Shown here: piece by piece, positions 38,234 to 46,904 of the stretch
Position numbering within the stretch: position 1 is the stretch's first letter
Layout of the letters: the number at the start of each line of letters is the position of its first letter
Assembly (NCBI GenBank): GCA_030144725.1
Contig: JASKMD010000015.1
Location: forward strand, 6,017,810-6,081,809
Length of the DNA: 64,000 bases
Direction: 5' to 3'
From: Haematococcus lacustris
Lineage: Eukaryota; Chlorophyta; Chlorophyceae; Chlamydomonadales; Haematococcaceae
The notes under the pieces: model-generated
Seen by the model: the letters and a program-made list of their open reading frames with translations, nothing else
What the model was told of the DNA's origin: nothing
Databases searched by the model: none
Program-made: the position numbers and the translations under genes

Positions 38234-41200
38234 CCAGCTTTGCCCCTGGTAGCCACACCCCCGGCCTGCGCCTGGCCACCCATAACATTCAGGGCTTTGC
38301 CAACCGAGCCTCCACTGCCCAGGGTGTGTGGTCTCAGGGGTGCACCATCACCCACCGTACCAAAGTGCATGACCTAGTGTACCTGTGGGGCAAGGTCTTG
38401 AGGCTGCATGTAGTGTGCGTGCAAGAGACTAAGCTTAGCGGGGCTAGCAGGGCAGACAACCACACAGGCTCAGCGGGAGTGGAAGCTAGGATCCAGGCGG
38501 CAGCGCACGACCTAGGCATTCCAGGGTACACGTGCTTCTGGGCCAGCTACCCTTCTGGGGCCAGCAAGGGTGTGGGAGTGCTAGTGCGCTCAGACCTCCT
38601 TCGTGCCGGCCACATCACCATTCGCCCTGACAATGTCCACCCCGAGTGTGATGGTCGCAGGCTGGCTGTGCGCTTGAACTGCTTTGGGCATGATCTCACT
38701 CTGCTTTGCCTGTACATGCCGTGTGAGGGCACGGGTCAGACTAGGTACCTTAAAGAGGAGGTTTGCCCTTGGATTCAGCGCCACACCCGGCCCGGTAGCC
38801 ACCTAGTGTTGTTGGGGGACATGAACATGGTCTTTCAAGGTGCTAGAGACTGCCTTCCGGGCTGGAATAGGGACTCCCGCGAGCATCACATCCTAGATCC
38901 AGCCCAAGGCACTCATACTCACCGTCAGTCCACCATCGCCGACTACACCACCTCAGCGCCACACGCCATGAACACCATCCTCAACACCCATGGCCTGATA
39001 GACTGCTACCGTCACAAGCACCCCACCTCCCACACCTTCTCTTGCTTCCACCACGCCCGCTGTCGGTTGCTTGACAGGATCTTTGCCCCCGATGCTCTGT
39101 TACAGTATGTAGAGCAATGCCATGTGGACTGTCGCGCAGTGTCAGATCACAGACCTGTAGTCATGCACATCAGGCCGGGAGTAGCCCAGACACACAAGGG
39201 CCACCCTTTCCCTCGCCACCGCATCCACTTTGACAAGCATGACGTTCTGCTGCAAGAGTTTCAAGGGTGGGCAACCTCTCAGCTTGTTGCTGCCCCTATG
39301 GGTGATGACATCATTGAGTGGTGGCCTAGCTTCAAGGTTGCCCTTGCCGGTATGATCAGGGTGTTGAACACCAAGGCTAGGACTCTGCAGGAGGTTCCAG
39401 GGGCTGAGGAGGTTCACGTAGCTGACAGAGAGTTGGTTGCTGCTATCCAGGCCTTAGAGCTCACAGCAGGCAGCACCGCTCACAGCCTGCAGCGAGTAGT
39501 GGAGGCCAAAGCCCGGTATGTCAAGGCCTTAGCAGCCCATTCCTCTCCTGCCGACTTGAGAGCTAGGTGGCAGTGGCTGCATGAGGGGGAACGGGCGGCT
39601 GCCCACTTTAAGGGTGTGCTTGCTCATGCTAACACTGCAGTGGTTGCTGTGCGCACACCAGGGGGAGGATTAGCCAGCACCCCAACCTCCATCACTTCAG
39701 TCCTAGTAGCCCACTATGCCCGCATCTCCGCTGACCCTGTGTGTGAGGATGAGGCAGTGCAGCACGTGCTTGCCGCTGTCAGGGCCCACGCCACCCCAGT
39801 AGACCAGGGAGTAGCTAGTAGGGCGGGTGCTCCACAAGTGTCCTGTGAGGAGGTCAGGGCGGCTTGCAAGCACATGGCCCCAGGCACTGCCCCCGGTCCT
39901 GATGGTATGCCAGTTAATGTGTGGCGGGTAGGGAGGGGTTGCTTGCAGCCTCTGCTTGCTCGCTTGTTCACAGCCATAGGCAACACGCACTCCATGCCGC
40001 ACATGTTCACGTGGGGGGCGGTGTGCCCCATCAGCAAATCAGGCAATGCCACCTCCCCAGCCAACTACCGCCCCATCACTCTGTTAAACACTGACTACCG
40101 TGTCCTTGCCCGTGTGTTGAATGCTCGCTTAGTAGGTGTGCTTGCTGATAGTATAGGCCCAGAGCAGTCGGCCTTCCTTCCCAAGAGGCTCATAGGGGAC
40201 AACATCAATTTCCTCCAATTGCTCCCAGCGGCTTTGCGTGCGCAACAGGGCATGCCAGGGTTGCCTTCTTCTGCAGCAGTGGCCTTCATTGACTTTGCCA
40301 AAGCGTATGACACCATCAGTCGCCCCTTCTTGTATGCTGTGATTGAGGCTGTAGGAGCAGGTGCCTTTCTGCCATGGGTGAAGGCGTTGCTGTCAGACTG
40401 CCGTGCCTGCGTGGTAGTCAATGGGTGCAAGTCCCCGTGGGCCCAATGGGAGGCTGGAGTGCGTCAGGGCTGCCCTCTGTCACCTTCCCTCTACCTCTTT
40501 GTGGCTTGGGCCCTGTCGTGTTGGCTGCAAGCGCAACCTAGACTGGGTGTTGTAGTGGCAGGCCAGCGCCGCGTGTGCATGCAGTTTGCTGATGACACAG
40601 AAGTTTTCATTCGCTCCTTGGCTGAGGCTGATGTGCAACCCTTGTGCTTGTGCATGGCGGTTTTCAAGCAGGCCTCAGGTCAAGACATGAACACAGACAA
40701 GAGCACCCTCTTACACATAGGCACCCCCACCACGCCTCCCTCACCTAGTGTTGTATGCGGTATGCCTGTGGTCACCATGCAAAAGGCCCTAGGGGTTCAC
40801 ATCCACAATGACACTGATGATGTTCCGCACACCACATCCATTTGGACAAGACTGATTGAGGGGGTAGAGCACTCCTTCACTAAGCTGGCCCGCCTGCACA
40901 TGTCAGCCATGGGAAGGGGTCTAGCGGCCTCCACGTTTGCCGTCAGTCGTTTCCTGTTTCATGGGGAGTTCATGGGCCTCCCCCCCCCTCCCCTGCTGCA
41001 ACGCATCACCTCAGCCTCCCAGAAGCTGGTAGATAGGGGGGTCCCACCTGATAGCAGCACCCGCAGCCCCATGCCCGGGGTCCCCGGCCTGCTCCTGTCC
41101 GGGGCGCCCAGCCAAGGGGGTTTTGGCCTCCTGCCATGGAAGCAACACATGCTGGCCCGCCATGCGGTGTGGGCGTGCAAGCTGCTGGGGTTCCTGGCCT

Positions 41201-43002
41201 GTGATGGCCTCCCCCTGCAGCCCATGCAGGTCCGCCGGCGCCGGGAGTTGCAAGCAGCCATGCAAGCAGCCACTCCCAGCAGGCAACGCCACCTACGCAG
41301 CCAGCTGGAACGCTTGCAGCACCCGCCTCATCGGGCGGCGTGGATGTCCCTCACTCCCCTCATCCTCCTCACCGCCAGCCCCCACCTCCACCCTGCCTTC
41401 CACCTCCTGGCCCTAGCCCGGGCCAAGCCAGGCGTGAGCGGCAACCTCCCAGAGGCTGGCCTGCCTGGCCTCCTACGGCGCATTGTGGCAGCCCTCCGCG
41501 GGTTGGGCTGCCCAACAGACCTCACACCGGAGCTGCCGCTACCAGTTGGGCCAGCATGCAGCCATATCCCAGTGTGGGGCAACCCGTTGCTGGCCATGGA
41601 GGACGCTCAGCAGCCCCCTGCCCCCTTCCCACAGCAGGCGGGGGCTCAAGCTCTGCAGTGGGTGGCAGAGTGGGCTACCACAGGCTTTCAAGAGCTGGCA
41701 GCCATCCCCTCCCTCACCAACCTTAGCAGTCTCCTCCACCTCTGCCGGGTCACTCAGCCAGCGGGCCGGGGGGGCAGGGTGGGGTCCAGGGAGTGGCAGC
41801 GGGCGGTGTGGGGGGAGGAACAGGTTGCCAGGAGCATAGCAGTGGCCGTTAGAGCCAATCCAGCCCGCTGCGCTACAGGCCTCTTCGCCATGTGGGCCCG
41901 CTTGCCCACCGGTTGGCAGCAAGAGGTGGCACGGCAAGCTCCCTTGCCAGCCCCGGCGGACCCCCAAGCTCTGCAAAGGGTGGCAGTAGCCATGGTGATG
42001 GACCGGCTAGGTTGGCTGCCTAAGGGCCCCCCCACGGGCAGGGCGCCAGCCCCCTCCCCCATCCCCATCCTTGAGGGTGCCACGGTCAAGTGCCTCACCC
42101 GGGTCCTTATGGAGCCGGTCACCATGCTGCGGGCGGAAGCCAACGCTCGTTTTGTCAAGGACGCCCTGGCTGGGATGTGGTCCCCTCCCCCTCCACTTAC
42201 CTCCGCCCCCCATCTACCCCTCCCCTCCTCACCCCCCGCCACCCAAGCTCATGGGGAAGCTTGGCTTGCCTCACGGCTCCCCTCCCTGTGGAAGCTACCC
42301 TGGCTCAACTCTTCAAAGGAGGTCATGTGGCGCCTAGTAGTCAACGGGGTCCCTTGTGCAGGGGGTCTCAACATCGGCATGGCCTGCCCGTGCGGCTGGG
42401 TTCCTGTGCGGGATCCTTCACTCCAAGGGCAGGCCAGGGCTGATGCTCAAGGCAGTGCCATGAGGCGCCACACTTTCTGGGACTGCCCCCTAGCTTGTGC
42501 CGTTGTGCGCGAACTGCGCCGGGCCCTGCCCCCTGCTGTTCACCTCCACACCGCGCATGTCTGGCTGGCCATGTCACCTTGCACCACCCTTGTCCACCAG
42601 GGTGTGTGGGATGTGGTCTGCTTGGCTGCCTTGGGAGCCATGTGGCGTGGTCGGCGGGTCTGGTGGGCCCGGCAGCTAGCTGCTAGGGATCATGATGAAG
42701 CCCATGCCCTACGTCAAACCTCCTTGGATGAGCTTTGGCACTTGGCTGACGCCCTACCTGATACCACCCCTGCCTTGTCCCTATGTGATAGAGTGTGCCG
42801 CTATGTTGTAGGCGACTTCTGGTCTCAAGTGCAGGACTTTGTTGCTTTGCACACCATCCCCCACAACTGGCCTGCTGGGAACTCCATTCCTCACAATCAC
42901 CCTTTCATTTGCACCCATGGTGACGGCCAAGCCAGGCAGCTACGCACCCACCTGCCTGACATTGGAGCCATAGAGGACATGCTACCTGTTGATTTGGACT
43001 GA
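38215..43002 (+). CDS. LINE ORF2 polyprotein: APE endonuclease + reverse transcriptase (copy E), 1595 aa
   Basis: Same length and domain layout as copy C: APE endonuclease about 18-325, reverse transcriptase about 545-830 with FIDFAKAYD and QFADD, C-terminal C-x-C...H-x4-C finger at 1391-1424. The one difference I noticed from copy C is Ala for Val in the LPPxVHLHTAH segment near residue 1440. With both frames intact and the whole 5' end present, this is the copy most likely to be active. Confidence 0.93.
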   Translation: MSQPRVASFAPGSHTPGLRLATHNIQGFANRASTAQGVWSQGCTITHRTKVHDLVYLWGKVLRLHVVCVQETKLSGASRADNHTGSAGVEARIQAAAHDLGIPGYTCFWASYPSGASKGVGVLVRSDLLRAGHITIRPDNVHPECDGRRLAVRLNCFGHDLTLLCLYMPCEGTGQTRYLKEEVCPWIQRHTRPGSHLVLLGDMNMVFQGARDCLPGWNRDSREHHILDPAQGTHTHRQSTIADYTTSAPHAMNTILNTHGLIDCYRHKHPTSHTFSCFHHARCRLLDRIFAPDALLQYVEQCHVDCRAVSDHRPVVMHIRPGVAQTHKGHPFPRHRIHFDKHDVLLQEFQGWATSQLVAAPMGDDIIEWWPSFKVALAGMIRVLNTKARTLQEVPGAEEVHVADRELVAAIQALELTAGSTAHSLQRVVEAKARYVKALAAHSSPADLRARWQWLHEGERAAAHFKGVLAHANTAVVAVRTPGGGLASTPTSITSVLVAHYARISADPVCEDEAVQHVLAAVRAHATPVDQGVASRAGAPQVSCEEVRAACKHMAPGTAPGPDGMPVNVWRVGRGCLQPLLARLFTAIGNTHSMPHMFTWGAVCPISKSGNATSPANYRPITLLNTDYRVLARVLNARLVGVLADSIGPEQSAFLPKRLIGDNINFLQLLPAALRAQQGMPGLPSSAAVAFIDFAKAYDTISRPFLYAVIEAVGAGAFLPWVKALLSDCRACVVVNGCKSPWAQWEAGVRQGCPLSPSLYLFVAWALSCWLQAQPRLGVVVAGQRRVCMQFADDTEVFIRSLAEADVQPLCLCMAVFKQASGQDMNTDKSTLLHIGTPTTPPSPSVVCGMPVVTMQKALGVHIHNDTDDVPHTTSIWTRLIEGVEHSFTKLARLHMSAMGRGLAASTFAVSRFLFHGEFMGLPPPPLLQRITSASQKLVDRGVPPDSSTRSPMPGVPGLLLSGAPSQGGFGLLPWKQHMLARHAVWACKLLGFLACDGLPLQPMQVRRRRELQAAMQAATPSRQRHLRSQLERLQHPPHRAAWMSLTPLILLTASPHLHPAFHLLALARAKPGVSGNLPEAGLPGLLRRIVAALRGLGCPTDLTPELPLPVGPACSHIPVWGNPLLAMEDAQQPPAPFPQQAGAQALQWVAEWATTGFQELAAIPSLTNLSSLLHLCRVTQPAGRGGRVGSREWQRAVWGEEQVARSIAVAVRANPARCATGLFAMWARLPTGWQQEVARQAPLPAPADPQALQRVAVAMVMDRLGWLPKGPPTGRAPAPSPIPILEGATVKCLTRVLMEPVTMLRAEANARFVKDALAGMWSPPPPLTSAPHLPLPSSPPATQAHGEAWLASRLPSLWKLPWLNSSKEVMWRLVVNGVPCAGGLNIGMACPCGWVPVRDPSLQGQARADAQGSAMRRHTFWDCPLACAVVRELRRALPPAVHLHTAHVWLAMSPCTTLVHQGVWDVVCLAALGAMWRGRRVWWARQLAARDHDEAHALRQTSLDELWHLADALPDTTPALSLCDRVCRYVVGDFWSQVQDFVALHTIPHNWPAGNSIPHNHPFICTHGDGQARQLRTHLPDIGAIEDMLPVDLD

Positions 43003-43310
43003 TTTGGACTGACCTTCCCCTAGCCTAACTTAGCCTTGGGGGTAGTCTTCTTGTCTTGCTTCCCTTGTCTAGCTGGGCCTCCTAGTAGGCAGTGGTGGGG
43101 ACGCTAAGGACGCCATTTAGAGCTTTGTGCCTTGTCCTTGCTGTTTGTCACCTAGTGTAGTCTGGGTAGCGTGTGGCAGCTTGACAATCGCTAGGCCTCC
43201 CCCTGTACTCCCTTTGTGCCCATGAGGGCTGCTTGCTCGGTGTGAGCGTTTTTGCCCCAAACAGTGTGACGGTGGCCCTGCCACTGGTGCTGTAAGGCCT
43301 CTCTCTCTCT

Positions 43311-43377
43311 GGTAGAGCACGTGACTGTAGAGGTTGCACTCATCATGGGGTCGCTGGTTCGATTCCGGCAGACCGGA
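43311..43377 (+). tRNA. tRNA-Tyr(GUA), 5'-truncated, after LINE copy E
   Basis: Begins at tRNA nucleotide 18 (GGTAGAGC) right after (CT)n and carries the GCACTCA intron variant of the 33,180 locus, not the GCATTCA variant found upstream of copy E. Probably non-functional. Confidence 0.75.
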
Positions 43378-44588
43378 AGGTACTGTTTTGTAGGTTCCAC
43401 ACCACGGTCATGTTCCCATGCCACATCAGCTTTGCGATGCGCAGGGCGGAGACCCGCGGCGTAACTGAAAAAATCCACCTAACCGCCGGGATGGCCATGC
43501 GTGCTCATCGCCGGTCAATGGGCGCATCCAGCAGAATCGAAAAGCTTGAACAACGGTCGCGCTTTGCGGCTTTAGACACAACTTCGTCTCCCTACTGATG
43601 CATTAGTGTGCGCCCCAACTTTTCTTTCCACACTGAGGACTCCGCCCCTCGCGGCCATCGATAGTGTGCAACACTTGCACATCAGGCGACAACATTGCAT
43701 TGGCAACCGTGCTGAGAACACACCGGGAAACTCGAGGTGCGGTCACTGCTGTGCTTCGGTGAGAATTTGCAAGCGTTCGTAGTTTCTTGGAAGCTACCAA
43801 CCCGCTAGCAGCTCACCCGCTTGGCGTGCCCCATGCCCATGTCTGAGGTATACATGCCCGCCAAGATTGAGGAAGGCTTCACCACAATGGGCCGCAAGGC
43901 CCCATCAGCGACAGTGCAGCAGCCCGTGCAAGGACAGCAAGCACAACGCCACAACAACACAACGCAACACAACGCAATGCACGCCGCCCAGCGGAGGGAT
44001 TGAATGCCATAGTCGTGCAACAGCCCAGCGACACCCTCAAGGCAATAGCTGCTTCAGTGATAGTGCGCAAGGCAACCCTTGTCCTGCGTGCTCGTCGCAA
44101 CCCATTAGACATGGTGGTGCCTAGGGAGCAAGACTTCTTAGCTGGCGAGTGCATTTAGAGTGCGTTGACGAGTGCAAATAATTTGATCCCTGCTGCCCTA
44201 AAACCATTGCAGTAGGCACGTTGCCCACCCCCCTTTATCCAAAGGGCTACAGGTGGCACCTGAACATGGGGCATCGGGAATGCTGGATGCCACAGGTGGC
44301 AGCCAAGTATTCCTTGCAGCTATGCCGCGGCAGTGGCAAGGACATGTTGGAGTATCATCTTACAAGCATAAGGTCAGATTAGTGCATGGCGTGCACAACC
44401 CCAGCCATGATGCTCCATCTGCTGAAGCAGTAAGAGCCACAGTTGCATGGGCTGCAGGTGGTGTGAGTGGGGTGGTATCATGCCATCACACATAGTATTG
44501 AGGGGCAGGTAGACAGGAGTGGGATGGCTCTCCCCACCGTGACAGCTGACTTGCCCACCGGCTGTGTGGGGCTAGTGGCGCTGATCCT
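43378..44588 (+). pseudogene. Relic of related LINE (5' UTR + ORF1 part), second copy
   Basis: Nearly identical to 33,264-34,355 and extends further: bases to about 44,588 still align with ORF1 (GGCTGCAGGTGGTGTGAGTGG against GGCCTGCAGGTAGTGTGGGTTGG; GGGCTAGTGGCGCTGATC against GGCCTAGTGGCCTTGACC). Frameshifts and stops throughout. Confidence 0.75.
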
Positions 44589-44924
44589 AGCCTCCACTCC
44601 TGCTGGGCTGGTGTGGTTGTCTGCCCTACTTGTCCCGCTGAGCTTAATCTCTTGGACGCACACCATGTGCAACCGCAAAACCTTCCCCCATAGGTACACT
44701 AGGTCATGCACTTTGGTGCGGTGGGTGAGGCTGCACCCCTCCGACCACACACCCTGGGCAGTGGAAGCACGCTTGGCAAAGCCCTAGATGTTGTGTGTGG
44801 CAAGGCCCTGAGGCCCTGGCTAGGTGGATTTTTTCAGTTACGCCGCGGGTCTCCGCCCTGCGCATCGCAAAGCTGATGTGGCATGGGAACATGACCGTGG
44901 TGTGGAACCTACAAAACAGAACCT
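44589..44924 (-). pseudogene. Inverted LINE fragment: 5' UTR fused to ORF2 N-terminus
   Basis: On the minus strand, about 109 bp of 5' UTR relic (44,816-44,924) is joined directly to sequence encoding the start of the ORF2 endonuclease (44,589-44,815; GVWSEGC, TKVHDLVYLWGKVLRLHMVCVQEIKLSG). The whole of ORF1 is deleted at the join. A mirror copy lies at 50,843-51,178. Confidence 0.75.
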
Positions 44925-45001
44925 TCCGGTCTGCCGGAATCGAACCAGCGACCCCATGATGAATGCAACCTCTACAGTCACGTGCTCTACCAACTGAGCT
45001 A
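44925..45001 (-). tRNA. tRNA-Tyr(GUA), 5'-truncated (minus strand)
   Basis: Minus-strand tRNA-Tyr from about nucleotide 8 (TTAGCTCAG) to the discriminator A, preceded on its strand by the (CT)n tail of copy F. Mirror of 50,766-50,842. Confidence 0.75.
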
Positions 45002-46881
45002 AGAGAGAGAGGGGCATTACAGCACCAGTGGCAGGGCCACCGTCACACTGTCTGGGGCAACACACGCTCACACAGAGCAACCAGCCCTCATGGGCACCAA
45101 GGGGGTATAGGGGGAGGTCTAGCGCTTGTCAGGTCTGCCACACTCTAACCGGACTGCACTAGGCGACAGACAGCAAGGACAAGGCACAAAGCTCTCAAGG
45201 CGTCCTTAGCGTCCCCACCACCTGCCTACTAGGAGGCCCAGCTAGACAAGGTAGACAAGACAAGGCAACTACCCCCAACGGCCAGGCTAGGCTAGATCAA
45301 ACTCAGTCCAAATCAACAGGTAGCATGTCCTCTATGGCTCCAATGTCAGGTAGGTGGGTGCGTAGCTGCCTGGCTTGGCCGTCACCATGGGTGCAAATGA
45401 AAGGGTGGTTGTGAGGAACGGAGTTCCCAGCAGGCCAGTTGTGGGGGATGGTGTGTAATGCAACAAAGTCCTGCACTTGAGACCAGAAGTCGCCTACAAC
45501 ATAGCGGCCCACTCTGTCACGTAGGGACAAGGCAGGGGTGGCATCAGGTAGGGCGTCAGCTAGATGCCAAAGCTCATCCAAGGAGGCTTGTCTTAGGGCA
45601 TGGGCTTCAGCATGGTCCCTAGCAGCTAGTTGCCGTGCCCACCATACCCGCCGACCGCGCCACATGGCTCCCAATGCAGCCAAGCAGACCACATCCCACA
45701 CCCCCTGGTGGACATATGTGGTGCAAGGTGACATGGCCAGCCAGACATGCGCAGTGTGGAGGTGAACAGCAGGGGGCAAGGCTCGGCGCAGTTCGCGCAC
45801 TACGGCACAGGCTAGGGGGCAGTCCCAGAAAGTGTGGCGCCTCATGGCACTGCCTTGAGCATCAGCCCTGGCCTGCCCTTGGAGAGAGGGATCTCGCGTA
45901 GGCTCCCAGCCGCATGGGCAAGCCATGCCGATGTTGAGACCCCCCGCACAAGGGACCCCGTTGACTGCTAGCCGCCACATGACCTCCTTTGATGAGTTCA
46001 GCCAGGGTAGCTTCCATAGGGTGGGGACGCGTGAGGCAAGCCAGGCCTCCCCTTGAGCTTGAGTGGCGGGGGGTGAGGAGGGGAGTGGTAGATGGGGGGC
46101 AGAGGTAAGTGTAGGGGGAGGGGACCACATGCCGGCCAGAGCGTCCTTGACAAACCGAGCGTTGGCTTCCGCCCGCAGCATGGTGACCGGCTCCATGAGC
46201 ACCCGGGTGAAGCACTTTACCGTGGCACCCTCAAGGATGGGGATAGGGGAGGGGGCTGGGGCCCTGCCCGTGGGGGGGGGCTTAGGCAGCCAACCTAACC
46301 GGTCCATCACCATGGCTACTGCCACCCTTTGCAGAGTTTGGGGGTCTGCCGGGGCTGGCAAGGGAGCTTGCCATGCCACCTGTTGCTGCCAGCTGGTGGG
46401 CAGGCGGGCCCACATGGCGAAGAGGCCTGTAGCGCAGCGGGCTGGATTAGCTCGAACGGCCACAGCTATGCTCCTAGCAACCTGTTCCTCCCCCCACACC
46501 GCCCGCTGCCACTCCCTGGACCCCACCCTGTCCCCCCGGCCCGCTGGCTGAGTGACCCGGCAGAGGTGGAGGAGGCTGCTGAGGTTGGTGAGGGAGGGGA
46601 TGGCTGCCAGCTCTTGAAAGCCTGTGGTAGCCCACTCTGCCACCCACTGCAAAGCTTGAGCCCCAGCCTGCTGTGGGAAGGGGGCAGGGGGCTGCTGGGC
46701 GTCCTCCATGGCCAGCAACGGGTTGCCCCACACTGGGATATGGCTGCATGCTGGCCCAACTGGCAGCGGCAGCTCCGGTGTGAGGTCTGTTGGGCAGCCC
46801 AACCCGCGGAGGGCTGCCACAATGCGCCGTAGGAGGCCAGGCAGGCCAGCCTCTGGGAGGTTGCCGCTCACGCCTGGCTTG
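45002..46881 (-). mobile_element. Family-1 LINE copy F: 3' part, inverted arm
   Basis: Minus-strand 3' UTR (45,002-45,302) and ORF2 C-terminal 1.6 kb. It is the near-identical mirror of 48,886-50,765 in copy G and stops abruptly at 46,881, where a 28-bp templated filler begins. It is most simply a foldback duplicate of copy G rather than an independent insertion. Confidence 0.85.
45303..46881 (-). pseudogene. LINE ORF2 C-terminal fragment (copy F)
   Basis: Open frame of about 526 codons ending at the usual ORF2 stop, covering roughly residues 1070-1595 with the C-terminal Cys/His finger. It lacks endonuclease and RT and has no native start. Confidence 0.85.
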
Positions 46882-46904
46882 CCATGCCACCTGTTGCTGC
46901 CAGC
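46877..46904. repeat. 28-bp templated filler at inversion junction
   Basis: GCTTGCCATGCCACCTGTTG... (28 bp) at 46,877-46,904 also occurs at 46,366-46,393 within copy F in the same orientation. It sits exactly between the end of the inverted arm and the start of copy G, as expected from a template switch. Confidence 0.8.

Larger units (their letters stand above)
35362..43310 (+). mobile_element. Family-1 LINE copy E, complete
   Basis: 7.95 kb: 5' UTR 35,362-35,893, ORF1 35,894-38,233, ORF2 38,215-43,002, 3' UTR to the (CT)n tail. Copy E is the best full-length reference in the window because, unlike C, it keeps the whole 5' end. The sequence immediately 3' is a tRNA-Tyr from nucleotide 18 on, followed by the relic of the second locus, not by the same flank as upstream. 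Confidence 0.93.
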
